Below, piece by piece: positions 50,635 to 59,527 of a stretch of DNA of 64,000 nucleotides. This stretch comes from Phycisphaera sp. (lineage in GTDB: Bacteria > Planctomycetota > Phycisphaerae > Phycisphaerales > SM1A02). Location: positions 62,001 to 126,000 of the forward strand of contig WGMP01000012.1 of NCBI GenBank assembly GCA_016124975.1. Direction: 5' to 3'. Each line of letters opens with the position of its first letter. Positions within the stretch are counted from its first letter, which is position 1. The position numbers and the translations under genes were made by a program. The notes below the pieces were generated by a model. That model saw only the letters and a list, made by a program, of their open reading frames with translations, had not been told where the DNA came from and did not search any database.

Positions 50635-51092
50635 CGGGTGCTCCGGAGGAATGGCGAGGTGCGACGCCGATCGGCGCTGCGTGGTGCTGAATCGTACTGC
50701 GAAGGGTCGCGTGGCTGTGGTCGCGACTGATTCGCCGTGCTTGCGGCAACGACGCGTCGCTGTGCGAGGCGGGCGCATCGATGAGCGATGTCGCGCGCGT
50801 CCCTGCCATCCCTCGGGACGCCGTGCAGCGTTGCGCGACATGCCGGCCGAACTTGCGAGGATGACGACGGAAGGCGGCGTCGTCCGCATCCTCCGCCGGG
50901 AAGCGAGGGCGGCCGAACTTGCGATGGGTCAACCGCTTGAACTCCCCGGCCTGAACGGCTTCGACCGTTCGATGACGCGGCATGGATGCTTCGCCACGCG
51001 CCGGGAAGTGCTTCGAGTTCAGGATCCTCGCATTTCCAAAATCGGTCGCATCGTCTTCCGAAGCACTCGGTCTCCCTTCCACGAGACCCCCC
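50635..51092. other. Gene-free stretch
   Basis: No convincing gene. GGCCGAACTTGCGA occurs twice (about 50850 and 50910), separated by a partial inverted repeat (GGATGACGACG ... CGTCGTCCGCATCC) that could be a weak hairpin. Confidence 0.45.
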
Positions 51093-51890
51093 ATGCATCC
51101 AGCACTTCATCCAGACATCGCCCGCCTCACCCGCCAAGTTCGTGTGCTGCAGGGCGCCAGCCTCGCGCTGTGTGCGGCGCTCGCCGCCTTCGTCACACTC
51201 GGCTTCGGTCCTCCGACGCCCGCCAACGAAACCCGCGTCGAGAAGTTCGACGAGATCACCGTCGGACGGATCAATGTGGCCGGTCCAGACGGCGTGAAGC
51301 GGTTCATCCTGAGCCACGACATGCCGAAGGCGCCGTTTGCAGGGCAGGAGATCGAACGCAGCGTGCCGCCGGGCTTCGCGGGAATGATCTACTGCGCCCC
51401 GAACGGCGACGAGATCGGCGGCATCGCCTCGGCCGATGGCATGCGCATCATCACCCTCGACTACGCCGACTATCCGATCGAGGCCTTGGTGCTTGCAAGC
51501 GGCGGAGAGGGCGAGCGGCAGGGGACGACCATCAGCCTCAAGCAGCCGCCGAGCGGAGCAAAGGTCGACCTCGCGGCCGCCGACCGCGGCTACAAGACGC
51601 TGCAGTCGATCTGGAAGTCTGGCCTCGATGGCGATGCAGCCGACGCCGAGGCGGAGAGGCGTGCGCTGACCGATCCCGATCTCGCCGAGGTGCTCCGTCA
51701 TCGAAAGATGATGGTCAATCGGATCGGGATCGGCGTGGACCCGAAGCAAGCCGGCATCACGCTTGCCGACCGCGACGGCAACGACCGCATCGTCATGCGT
51801 GTCTCTGACACGGGCGAACCCGAGATCGTGATGTTCGATGCCGACGGCGCGGAAGTCGCGCGGATCCCCGAGCGGAAGGAGAAGCCATGA
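51093..51890 (+). CDS. Membrane-anchored protein of unknown function
   Basis: A 265-residue protein with one membrane helix near the N-terminus (LQGASLALCAALAAFVTLGF). The outer part is beta-rich, with two similar repeats: ITVGRINVAGPDGVKRFILS and GITLADRDGNDRIVMRVSD, each strand-loop-strand with a DG or GPDG turn. I recognise no family. It overlaps the transglutaminase-like gene by 4 bp (ATGA), so the two are translated together and may work in one complex. Confidence 0.75.
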   Translation: MHPALHPDIARLTRQVRVLQGASLALCAALAAFVTLGFGPPTPANETRVEKFDEITVGRINVAGPDGVKRFILSHDMPKAPFAGQEIERSVPPGFAGMIYCAPNGDEIGGIASADGMRIITLDYADYPIEALVLASGGEGERQGTTISLKQPPSGAKVDLAAADRGYKTLQSIWKSGLDGDAADAEAERRALTDPDLAEVLRHRKMMVNRIGIGVDPKQAGITLADRDGNDRIVMRVSDTGEPEIVMFDADGAEVARIPERKEKP

Positions 51891-53107
51891 GCAAGGCTCG
51901 ACGGTTGACGCGCACCCGCGATGCCGCAACCAAACTCATGGCGATGGCGCTCGCGGTCGCATCGAGTGCACCGCTCGGGGGCTGTGCGGCCCGCGCGCCC
52001 GCGGGCGACGCTGCATCGTCGGCAACCGCGCCGCGCAAGGCCATGCCGCGTGAATTGGTGCTTCTCCAGCAGGCGATGAACGCGATGAATGCGAGCCGCC
52101 CCGCAGACGCCCGCAGCGCGCTGAACGAGCTGCGGGCCCTCAATCCCGAGCCTTGGGTGCATGTGTTCCTTGCCCTGACTTGGCGCCTCGAGGGAAACAA
52201 CGACCGGGCCTTCGAGGAACTGGACCTCGCGATCGACGCGTTCGAGAAGGATCCATACTCCGCAGGTCCGCTGGCCTGCTCGTTGGATCTCGAACTTGCG
52301 GATCTGGAAAGCACCGAGTGGAAACCGCTTCGCGCCGATCCTCGGTTCGCGCCGATGCTCGAACGAGCGAAGAAGTGCGCCTGGCGCCCCGACCCGCTTG
52401 CGTTCGACGACTCGACGGGCTCCCATGCGCCGCGCCCGCTTCGGCGCGCGGCCGACGACGCCGAACTGACCAAGCTGCGCGAGGCCTATGCGCTCGATTC
52501 GGTGGTGAAGGATTGCACGAGCGACCTCGAGCGGGTGCGCGCGATGTGTCGCTGGGTCCACGGCCGCACGTCGCATGACGGATGGAACGACGAACTTCCC
52601 GAGGACGCCCTGGGTCTGCTCCAGGTCGCGGAGAAGGGTGCGCAGTGGCGGTGCGTCCAGTACGGGATCGTCGTCGCCGAATGCCTCAACGCCGTGGGCA
52701 TCCCGGCGCGCGTCGTCGGGGCCCAGGCCCGCGATGTCGAGACGATCCTCGCCGGCGCCGGCCATGTCTTCGCCGAGGCCTGGCTCGAGGACCGCCAGCG
52801 CTGGGTGTTCGTCGACGCGCAGCTCGACATCGTCGCGATCGACACCGACGGCACGCCGCTGAACTCAGCCGAGTTCCGGAACGCGCTTGCGCGCCCTGAA
52901 TCGCCATTCTCGTATCCGCGCGGCCTCGCCTTCTGCCTGCACTACTTCAACTACCACGGACTCGAGGGCGAGAAGCGCCTGACGCTCGGGCCCGTGGGCT
53001 CCGCCATGCCCACGAAGTTCCAGCGCGAACCGACCCGCGCGCCCGACATCTTCACGCATCGCATGGCGGACGCGTATCAGGCGCCGCTTCCCGCTGCGGC
53101 CAGATGA
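51887..53107 (+). CDS. Transglutaminase-like lipoprotein
   Basis: A 406-residue exported protein with a lipobox (APLGGC). A helical TPR-like part (about 50-130: LLQQAMNAMNASRPADARSA, DRAFEELDLAIDAFEKDP) precedes a transglutaminase-like core. The expected triad is Cys in GAQWRCVQYGIVVAEC, His in AGHVFAEAWLEDRQ and Asp in WVFVDAQLDI. Members of this superfamily act as transglutaminases or as cysteine peptidases; which applies is unclear. Its start overlaps the stop of the upstream membrane protein. Confidence 0.85.
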   Translation: MSKARRLTRTRDAATKLMAMALAVASSAPLGGCAARAPAGDAASSATAPRKAMPRELVLLQQAMNAMNASRPADARSALNELRALNPEPWVHVFLALTWRLEGNNDRAFEELDLAIDAFEKDPYSAGPLACSLDLELADLESTEWKPLRADPRFAPMLERAKKCAWRPDPLAFDDSTGSHAPRPLRRAADDAELTKLREAYALDSVVKDCTSDLERVRAMCRWVHGRTSHDGWNDELPEDALGLLQVAEKGAQWRCVQYGIVVAECLNAVGIPARVVGAQARDVETILAGAGHVFAEAWLEDRQRWVFVDAQLDIVAIDTDGTPLNSAEFRNALARPESPFSYPRGLAFCLHYFNYHGLEGEKRLTLGPVGSAMPTKFQREPTRAPDIFTHRMADAYQAPLPAAAR

Positions 53108-53383
53108 TGTCGCCACCCGTGGCGCAAGGAGATCGCGGAGGCCTGCGAAATCCTCCGGGCGGGGCGCCGCAATCGCCGTTTCCCCGCTGTTCCGAAGCGC
53201 CCATCGCGATCTCACCGCAAACCCGAGCGCGCGGATCCCTCGCCACGACACGCCGCATGAGGCGATGCGCCCGCCCGCCTGCACGCAAGCCCCTCGACCG
53301 CGATTGAAGCCAACCGGCTGGAACTCAACATGAGTCGGCGGATGTTCATCGCCGCAGCCCGATCGATTAGGCTGCGACACGCG

Positions 53384-53494
53384 ATGCCATCCACGCTTCC
53401 GCCCAGCATCTTCAACGACGTCATCGGCCCCGTGATGCGCGGACCGTCAAACTCGCACTCCGCGGCGTCGGTTCGATTCGGCCGCATCGCGCGC
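53384..53494 (+). pseudogene. N-terminal remnant of an iron-sulfur L-serine dehydratase
   Basis: About 37 codons, MPSTLPPSIFNDVIGPVM followed by RGPSNSHSAASVRFGRIAR, match the N-terminus of L-serine dehydratases (SIFNDVIGPVMRGPSSSHTA). The rest of the enzyme is missing; the same frame runs straight into the signal peptide of the propeller gene, so the remnant was truncated by deletion. Confidence 0.7.
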
Positions 53495-53527
53495 CCGAGG
53501 CCGATACCGATCGGGCGGAGTACGCTC

Positions 53528-54589
53528 GTGAAGCGGGTGTCGCACGGCTGCCTTGTCGCGCTCTTCGCGCTCCTCTGCCGCTGCGCGGCGGCGCCCTCCG
53601 CGGCCCCGACGCTTCCGCGGCCAGAGCGGCTGCCCTTCACCTATGAAGCCGGCCAGAACGGGATGTACAACGGCGGCGTGCGGGCGATCCTGCAGGATCG
53701 CAGCGGAAACTACTGGTTCGGCAGCCACTTCGAGGGAGTCTGCCGGTTCGACGGCGAGCGATTCCAGTGCTTCACCACCGCGGACGGCCTGAGCGACAAC
53801 CAGGTGCGCTCGATCCAGGAGGATGCGCGTGGAACGATCTGGTTCGACAACGGCGTCGGCATCAGCAGCTACTCCGGAGGCGCGGTCGTCGCGAGCACCG
53901 CCCGCCGCTCCGACGCGACGCATGCGTGGACGCTCGACCCGAGTGACCTCTGGTTCAAGAGCGACGGGGTCCATGGCTTCAACCAGCTCGAGCCTGCGCC
54001 GGGCGTCTACCGCTTCGACGGCGAGGGCTTCACCTACCTGACGTTCCCGCTGCCGCTCGAGCGCGCGGCCGACGACGGCTACTCCCTCACCGGAATCTGC
54101 AGGGGAAAGGGCGGGCGCGTGTGGCTCGCGACCTACGAGGCGGTGTTCGGGTTCGACGGGCGGACGCTCACGATGATCGACGGCGATCGCATGGGGCTGC
54201 GGAAGGAGGAGGGCGCACCCCACGTGCGCTGCGTGTTCGAGGACAGCTCGGGTCGGCTGTGGATCGGGAACAACGGCGTCGGCGTCGTCATGGTCGATGG
54301 CGCACGGACGGCGCTGCTCTCGGAGCTGTGCGCCGACGCGGCGGATGCCGACCAGTCGCTGCTGCGCGTGTTCTCGATCGGCGAGGACCGCGAGGGTTGC
54401 ATCTGGATCGGCACCGTCGGTGGAGGCGCGTGGCGCTACGACGGGCGCACGCTGCGCCAGTTTGGAGAACGCGACGGCCTGACCACGAAGGATGTCATGG
54501 CGATCTACCGTGACCGCGCAGGCGACCTCTGGCTCGGCGGCAAGGGCGTGTTCCGGTTCAACGGGACATCGTTCGACCGCATGTACTGA
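53528..54589 (+). CDS. Exported two-component-regulator-type beta-propeller protein
   Basis: A 353-residue protein built of Reg_prop repeats of the kind seen in hybrid sensors: ILQDRSGNYWFGSHFEGVCR, IQEDARGTIWFDNGVGIS, VFEDSSGRLWIGNNGVGVV, IGEDREGCIWIGTVGGGAW, IYRDRAGDLWLGGKGVFRF. I start at GTG 53528, with CGGAG upstream, giving a lipoprotein-like signal (CLVALFALLCRC). No kinase domain follows, so it is a stand-alone propeller that likely binds a carbohydrate or protein partner. The frame continues upstream into a serine-dehydratase remnant that I do not count as part of the gene. Confidence 0.8.
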   Translation: MKRVSHGCLVALFALLCRCAAAPSAAPTLPRPERLPFTYEAGQNGMYNGGVRAILQDRSGNYWFGSHFEGVCRFDGERFQCFTTADGLSDNQVRSIQEDARGTIWFDNGVGISSYSGGAVVASTARRSDATHAWTLDPSDLWFKSDGVHGFNQLEPAPGVYRFDGEGFTYLTFPLPLERAADDGYSLTGICRGKGGRVWLATYEAVFGFDGRTLTMIDGDRMGLRKEEGAPHVRCVFEDSSGRLWIGNNGVGVVMVDGARTALLSELCADAADADQSLLRVFSIGEDREGCIWIGTVGGGAWRYDGRTLRQFGERDGLTTKDVMAIYRDRAGDLWLGGKGVFRFNGTSFDRMY

Positions 54590-54890
54590 CGCGGGCCGTC
54601 CGTTGCGAAGTCAGCGCGGACTTCCAAGTTCCTCGGACGCCGAAGTGTCCCAGAGACCTCGCGGCCAGTTTGGCTCAGGAATCAGGGGGAAGACCACGAG
54701 GAGGTGGTCGCCAAGCTCAGGCAGGCTGACGAGTCCCTGCCCGTGGCCGCGGGCTGGGGGTATGCTCGGGCGGAGCAGCCAGAGACGATCGGGTGACGCG
54801 CAGGACGCATCGGCTGAGTCGCGACGGATTGTCGCAATGCACTGGGTCGGATCCCGAACCACGCGTCACAACCAGCGTAGGGCCTCGCTC
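54590..54890. other. Gene-free stretch
   Basis: No gene that I trust. The minus strand has an 83-codon frame (54611-54862) ending in PELGDHLLVVFPLIPEPNW and so on, with some protein-like character but no start signal or known family. Confidence 0.4.
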
Positions 54891-55565
54891 ATGATTCGCC
54901 TTCACTCGTTCGAAGCACTCCACGCGTCGGTTACCCGCCGTTGGTGGATGCAGCTCTTCGCGGCGTTCGTCCGCTGCCTGCTCGCATTGGGTTTCATCCC
55001 TCCGAGCATCCCGAAGATCCTCGGCATCCCGTTCACCTCGATGCCCGAATCAACCAACATCGGCTACTTCTTCAATGCGCTGCTGAAGACCGGCTTCTAC
55101 TACGAGTTCATCGGATGGAGCCAGCTCGCGGCGGCGCTTCTGCTCCTCATCCCGCGCACGGCGCATCTCGGCGCGCTTCTCTTCCTGCCGATCATCGTCA
55201 ACATCACGGTGCTCACCATCTCGCTGGGATTCGCAGGAACCTGGGTGATCACCATTCTCATGACGCTCGCGAACTTGTTCCTCGTCCTGTGGGAGTACGA
55301 CCGCCTGAAGCAGGTCGTCCTCGGCACGCGCATCGAGCGGCCCCGCAGGTTCCGATTCGAGTTTCTCTGGTTCCCGGCGATCTTCGCGCTCGGCGGCGTC
55401 CTGTCGGGCCTGCTCGCATGGTCGATCGGCCTCGGCAATCTCGCCAACTACCCCGCCGTGACGGGCTTCCTCGCCGCACTTGGCGCGATCTTCGGGCTCG
55501 TCGTGACGGCTCACTACCGATTCATGCCCGTCGGTTCGATGAAAGTTGATGATCCGACGGGCTGA
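54891..55565 (+). CDS. DoxX-like polytopic membrane protein
   Basis: A 224-residue inner-membrane protein with about six helices: FAAFVRCLLALGFIPPSIPK, QLAAALLLLIPRTAHLGALL, IVNITVLTISLGFAGTWVI, LVLWEYDRLKQVV, LGGVLSGLLAWSIGLG and VTGFLAALGAIFGLVVTAH. The layout SIPKILGIPF...EFIGWSQLAAALLLLIPRT resembles the DoxX family; the function is unknown. AGGG lies upstream of the ATG. Confidence 0.72.
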   Translation: MIRLHSFEALHASVTRRWWMQLFAAFVRCLLALGFIPPSIPKILGIPFTSMPESTNIGYFFNALLKTGFYYEFIGWSQLAAALLLLIPRTAHLGALLFLPIIVNITVLTISLGFAGTWVITILMTLANLFLVLWEYDRLKQVVLGTRIERPRRFRFEFLWFPAIFALGGVLSGLLAWSIGLGNLANYPAVTGFLAALGAIFGLVVTAHYRFMPVGSMKVDDPTG

Positions 55566-55603
55566 AGCGATCTGGCGAGCGATCGGGGGTCCGTTGCGTT
55601 GGA

Positions 55604-55726
55604 TCACGCGCGCAGCGACCTGCTGTCGCACTGCTGTGTCTCCTGCAGGCCGTAGCCCAGCGCGCCGACGAGCGTGGCGATCGCCCCGGAATCCGCGCTG
55701 GTGGCAAGGCGGATGAGAACAGCCAC
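55604..55726 (-). pseudogene. N-terminal remnant of a GNAT acetyltransferase
   Basis: The GTG-started frame reads AVLIRLATSADSGAIATLVG then ALGYGLQETQQ, a typical GNAT N-terminus (IRPATxxDAxAIxxLVxxLGY), but ends after 40 codons at TGA 55604. The acetyl-CoA-binding part is absent. Confidence 0.6.
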
Positions 55727-55790
55727 GGCGCACAGGATAGGTTGATACGCGTTCCGACCGACCGCCACGGGCGTTCGGACTGGGCGCAAA

Positions 55791-55836
55791 GAGAACCGGC
55801 CCGTGTGCAAGCGTGCTTGCAGACGGGCCGGTTCTC
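55791..55836. terminator. Long two-part hairpin, probable terminator
   Basis: GAGAACCGGCCCGT (55791-55804) pairs perfectly with 55823-55836; inside, GCAAGC (55807-55812) pairs with GCTTGC (55815-55820). There is no clear T run on the plus strand, so it could also be a palindromic repeat element. Confidence 0.55.
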
Positions 55837-55976
55837 GAAGCTCCCTGATCGGAACGGCGTCGAACTTTAGATGGCGTTCTGGGCGCGCCAGGGGGGGTGA
55901 GGCGCGATTCCTTCGCTACCTCGGCGCAGGGTGCTGATCGGAACGGTGGCGAAATGCCGGGCGGCACCTGCCTGGC

Positions 55977-56004
55977 TTGACAAGCCTGTGTATTGGTGTA
56001 TCAT
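55977..56004 (+). promoter_or_regulatory. Sigma-70 promoter of the YtrA/ABC operon
   Basis: TTGACA (55977-55982), 16-bp spacer, TATCAT (55999-56004). The -10 region overlaps GTGTATTGGTGTATCATTGCAC, a likely site for the GntR protein encoded next. Confidence 0.8.
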
Positions 56005-56054
56005 TGCACTAAGGCAGTCGGGCGGATTCCCGCCCTGCAGTCGAGTCCCTCGCC

Positions 56055-56465
56055 ATGCTGATCACCCTCGAACGCAACTCCGGAGTCCCCGTCTTCCGCC
56101 AGATCTGCGAGCAGATCCGCTTTCAGGTGGCGGCGGGAGTGCTCCGTGCGGGCACCGAGATCCCGTCGACCCGCGACCTCGGCGAGCGCCTCGGGATCAA
56201 CCCGATGACCGTCAGCAAGGCCTACGCGATGCTCGAGCAGGAAGGCGTGCTCGAGCGGCGGCCCGGGCTTGCGCTCATGGTGCGCGGCGCGGCCAACGGC
56301 CGCGCATCAAGCGCCCACCGTGAGAAGCAGGACGAACTCGCCCAGCGCGAGCTCGAGCGCCTGCTACGGCCCGCGGCGATCGCCGCGCGTCAGCTCGGCG
56401 TTCCTGCGAAGGACGCGATCGAACTCTTCAAGCGGGTGCTCCGCGCACCAGGAGATGAGGCATGA
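56055..56465 (+). CDS. YtrA-subfamily GntR regulator
   Basis: A 136-residue regulator. The winged helix is PVFRQICEQIRFQVAAGVL followed by LPSTRD-like IPSTRDLGERLGINPMTVSK and AYAMLEQEGVLERRPG; the short C-terminal part has only two helices, as in YtrA-type proteins, which govern ABC transporters next to them. It overlaps the ATPase gene by 4 bp (ATGA). It likely represses its own operon; the inducer is unknown. Confidence 0.92.
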   Translation: MLITLERNSGVPVFRQICEQIRFQVAAGVLRAGTEIPSTRDLGERLGINPMTVSKAYAMLEQEGVLERRPGLALMVRGAANGRASSAHREKQDELAQRELERLLRPAAIAARQLGVPAKDAIELFKRVLRAPGDEA

Positions 56466-57406
56466 GCACGAAGATCGGGACTGACCTATCGGCGAACTCG
56501 CGCGGCCACGCGACGGAGCAAACGATCGCCGCAGAACACCTCGCGAAGACCTACGGCGACCGCGCGGCCCTCGACGGCGTGACCTTCGCCGTCCCGCGAG
56601 GCCGCATCGTCGGCCTCATCGGACGGAACGGCAGCGGCAAGACCACCCTCCTGCGCGCGCTCCAGGGCCTCGCGGCACCGACCGCGGGGCGTGCCATGCT
56701 CTTCGGGGTCGACGGGCTCGCGCTCGGCGAGGTGGAACTCGCCCGTCTCGGCGTCGTCCATCAGGAGAACCGCTTCATCCCGTGGATGACGGGTCGCGCG
56801 CATCTTGACTTCACGCGCAGCTTCTACGCGCGGTGGGACGCGGCGCGCGAGCGCAGGCTCGTTGACGCGTTCGAGCTCGACCTCACGCAGCGGACCGGCG
56901 TGATGTCGCCGGGCGCGGTGCAGAAGCTCGCGATCGTGACGGCGGTCTGCCACCGTCCCGAGGCGATCCTCCTCGACGAGCCCGCAGCGTCGCTCGATCC
57001 ACCGAGCCGCGAGGCGCTCTACTCGACGCTGTTCGAGCTCCTGCGCGAGGACGAGCCCGCGATCATGATCTCCTCGCACCAGCTCGACGATATCGAGCGC
57101 AGCGTCGACTGGATCCTCTGTCTCGAGAAGGGACGCGTCGTCCGAGACGAGTCGCTCGATTCGCTGCAGGAGCGCTACGCGCGCTGGCGCGTGCTGCCGA
57201 CGGCGGATGCGCCCGCGCTGCCGACGGAGTTCCGCGAGGGTTGGATCCGCAGTGCTGTCATCGAGCCCCGCGGCGCACTCCTCGTCGTCGAGTGCGCGGA
57301 CGATGCGCGCGAGGCCTTCGAGGCGCGACACAGCGTCACCGTCGATGCGCAGCCCCTGCGGCTCTCCGAGATGTTCAAGGTCTGGACCAATGGAGGTGCG
57401 CGGTGA
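56462..57406 (+). CDS. ABC transporter ATP-binding protein
   Basis: A 314-residue cytosolic ATPase. Walker A is GRNGSGKTTLLRAL, the Q-loop VVHQENRFIPWM, Walker B AILLDEPAASLDP and the switch His in MISSHQLDDIERS. The signature is unusual, MSPGAVQKLAIV in place of LSGGQ; this loosened form is seen in YtrB-like ATPases. The C-terminal 80 residues are an extra domain of unknown role. It starts inside the GntR stop and ends inside the GTG of the membrane partner. Confidence 0.92.
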   Translation: MSTKIGTDLSANSRGHATEQTIAAEHLAKTYGDRAALDGVTFAVPRGRIVGLIGRNGSGKTTLLRALQGLAAPTAGRAMLFGVDGLALGEVELARLGVVHQENRFIPWMTGRAHLDFTRSFYARWDAARERRLVDAFELDLTQRTGVMSPGAVQKLAIVTAVCHRPEAILLDEPAASLDPPSREALYSTLFELLREDEPAIMISSHQLDDIERSVDWILCLEKGRVVRDESLDSLQERYARWRVLPTADAPALPTEFREGWIRSAVIEPRGALLVVECADDAREAFEARHSVTVDAQPLRLSEMFKVWTNGGAR

Positions 57407-59019
57407 CGGCGCTCGTGCTGCCGAGGCTCTACGCGGGCGGATGGCCGCTCCTGCGGCTTTTCGGTATTGCCAACGTCACGCTCGGGGTCGGCGTGATTGT
57501 CTCCCTCGCACGACAGATGTTGCTCCCGATCCCGACCGGCAACGAGGCGACGCTCGTCGGGCACGGGCTCGTTGCCTTCCTCGCCGCAGGGTTCGTGGCC
57601 TCCGCCGCCGGCTACGCGTTGTGGGAAGTGAAGAGCACTCCCGGCGCGAGAAACCTGCCTGGTCTCGTGCGTCGTGCGCGGCGGGAGATCGAACTGCTCG
57701 GGTTCGTGACCTTCGGCGTGGCCTCTGGGCTCGGCGGCGCATGGCACGGGGCGATCTTCGGTGCAAGCGGCTTCATCGGCGTCGCCGCGATGCTCGGCTT
57801 CACGATCGGTCTCGTGAACACGCTGGATCCGACGCGTTGGAACCAATGGCTCGGGGGCCTCCCCATGGTCCTTCTGGCTTTCGTACCTCTCTTCTTCCTG
57901 CCCGAGATCGCGAGGCTCGTCGCGCACGGCGGCATCCTGTGGGCAGTGCCTGCAGGCCTCTTGATGCTGCTCGCGATCGGCTTCTGCATCCGCTCGCTCG
58001 AGCGTGGCGACGACTGCGTCTCGGAGCGCAGCGCCGACTCCATCCGAGTCGGCGTTCCTCCATTCGTCAGCGCGACCCGCCTGCGCCGCGCACCCCGCGG
58101 CGGTGCGGACCGCTTCCAAGGCCTCCGCCAGACGAACCTCGACTGGGTGCGGGCGATGCTGCACGAGTCGTACGGCATGCTCCGTGGTGGCCTCGTCGCG
58201 TTCGCGGTGCGCATCGCGATCGCCACCGTGATCGTGACGGGCCTGTTCCTGATCGGCGCCCGCGCGCTCGGCAATCTGCGGGTCATCGACGCGACTTCGG
58301 GCGAGCCCGCCACGAGCGAGACCAGCAGCTTTTCGACGGTGCATCAGGGCCTGTCGGGCTTCTCCGGCGACTGGCTCACGCTGCCGTTCGAGCGGCAGAC
58401 CGTGCTGCCGCTCGCGTCTGCGATCGTCATGGCGGTCTTCACGGCGCTCGCCTGGAACCTCGTCGGCAGGAGTTCGTCCCTACGGCTTCCGATCTCGCGG
58501 CGACGCCTCGCCACGGTGCGGTGGCTGCGAACCCAGATCGAGGATGTCGCGCTTGTGGGCGGGATGCTCATGGGGCTTCTCGCGCTGGGCGCCATCCTCT
58601 CGCGCCTCTCCGAGCACGATCCGTGGACCAACCTGCGGGAGTTCGTCTCGCTCACGATCGCGGCGTTTGTGCTTCTCCCCTTCATCTACTGGATGCGGCT
58701 CTGGTGGGTCGACGCGCGCGTCGGATCTCCGATGGGCTTGGGCATGGGATCGGGCATGCGTCCCTCACCCCGTGACGACCGCACGGACTCGGCCGACCCC
58801 TGGACGCTGCTCGGCTACGCGATCGCCACCGTCGCGACCGTCGGCGGTGGCAAACTCCTCCTGGTGGGATGGACCGAGTTGTCCATGCACCTGCGCGCCG
58901 TGCTGCCGATCGCGCTCGAGGCGTGGATCCCACTTGTCGTCATCGTCCCGATCGCACTCGTCCGCTGGCTGTGGCTGGTCGAGCTGCAGCGCTTCTATGC
59001 GCGCGGGGAGATGGCGTGA
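57403..59019 (+). CDS. Large polytopic membrane protein, presumed ABC partner
   Basis: A 538-residue inner-membrane protein with about ten to twelve helices, for example LFGIANVTLGVGVIVSLA, GLVAFLAAGFVASAAGYAL, FVTFGVASGLGGAWHGAIFG, GLLMLLAIGFCI and FVSLTIAAFVLLPFIY. I recognise no family. The GTG start at 57403 overlaps the ATPase stop (GTGA), so it is very likely the permease or membrane unit of that transporter. Substrate unknown. Confidence 0.82.
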   Translation: MTALVLPRLYAGGWPLLRLFGIANVTLGVGVIVSLARQMLLPIPTGNEATLVGHGLVAFLAAGFVASAAGYALWEVKSTPGARNLPGLVRRARREIELLGFVTFGVASGLGGAWHGAIFGASGFIGVAAMLGFTIGLVNTLDPTRWNQWLGGLPMVLLAFVPLFFLPEIARLVAHGGILWAVPAGLLMLLAIGFCIRSLERGDDCVSERSADSIRVGVPPFVSATRLRRAPRGGADRFQGLRQTNLDWVRAMLHESYGMLRGGLVAFAVRIAIATVIVTGLFLIGARALGNLRVIDATSGEPATSETSSFSTVHQGLSGFSGDWLTLPFERQTVLPLASAIVMAVFTALAWNLVGRSSSLRLPISRRRLATVRWLRTQIEDVALVGGMLMGLLALGAILSRLSEHDPWTNLREFVSLTIAAFVLLPFIYWMRLWWVDARVGSPMGLGMGSGMRPSPRDDRTDSADPWTLLGYAIATVATVGGGKLLLVGWTELSMHLRAVLPIALEAWIPLVVIVPIALVRWLWLVELQRFYARGEMA

Positions 59020-59059
59020 GGGGGAAGGAGCCAGTCCCCAAAAACTCCGAATCCCCGCC

Positions 59060-59095
59060 TTGACATTGTCGCAGAGTATGATACAAATACATCAT
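59060..59095 (+). promoter_or_regulatory. Promoter/operator of the second GntR gene, leaderless type
   Basis: TTGACA (59060-59065), 16-bp spacer, TACAAA (59082-59087), then ATG 59094 after six bases. ATGAT (59078-59082) and ATCAT (59091-59095) form an inverted repeat that includes the start codon, a likely autoregulatory site. Confidence 0.65.
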
Positions 59096-59483
59096 GCTCA
59101 CGATCTCGCTCGCAAGCGCCGTCCCCATCCACGACCAGCTCGTGGCGGGGCTGCGGGGGCTGATCGCGGCGGGAAAGCTCGCGAAGGACGATGAACTGCC
59201 GCCCGTCCGCCAGCTCGCCGCAGATCTCGGGATCAACCTCAACACCGTCGCCCGCGCCTACCGCGAGCTGACCGACGCGGGACTCCTCGCATCCGTGCGC
59301 GGCCGCGGCACCGTGGTGATCGCCACGGTCGAGCGGCCGTCGGGCCCGAAGGCCGACGAGCGCAAGCGCATCGAGGCGGGCCTCGCGGCCGCCTTCAACG
59401 ACGCCAAGATCGCGGGTCTTCCGCGCGAGGTGGTCGAGGCGATCGTCAACCGCCAGATCGCCCGCCTGTGGGGCGAAGCCTAG
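59094..59483 (+). CDS. YtrA-subfamily GntR regulator
   Basis: A 129-residue regulator: VPIHDQLVAGLRGLIAAG, LPPVRQLAADLGINLNTVAR and AYRELTDAGLLASVRGRG form the winged helix; the C-terminal part is two short helices (EVVEAIVNRQIARLW). It resembles the GntR protein at 56055 in type but is not close in sequence. It lies 45 bp before the next membrane protein and probably controls it. Confidence 0.9.
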   Translation: MLTISLASAVPIHDQLVAGLRGLIAAGKLAKDDELPPVRQLAADLGINLNTVARAYRELTDAGLLASVRGRGTVVIATVERPSGPKADERKRIEAGLAAAFNDAKIAGLPREVVEAIVNRQIARLWGEA

Positions 59484-59527
59484 GGCACGCGCAGTCCGCG
59501 TGCGCGACTTCTCATCGGAGCCAATCC

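Larger units (their letters stand above)
55566..56054. other. Intergenic region with a GNAT remnant, a large hairpin and the YtrA-type promoter
   Basis: Besides the three listed elements (55604-55726, 55791-55836, 55977-56004) I see no gene. Confidence 0.5.

Noticed and set aside
54611-54862. 83-codon minus-strand frame ending PELGDHLLVVFPLIPEPNW...
   Set aside because: Some protein-like character but no start signal, no domain and no neighbour logic; left as unannotated.
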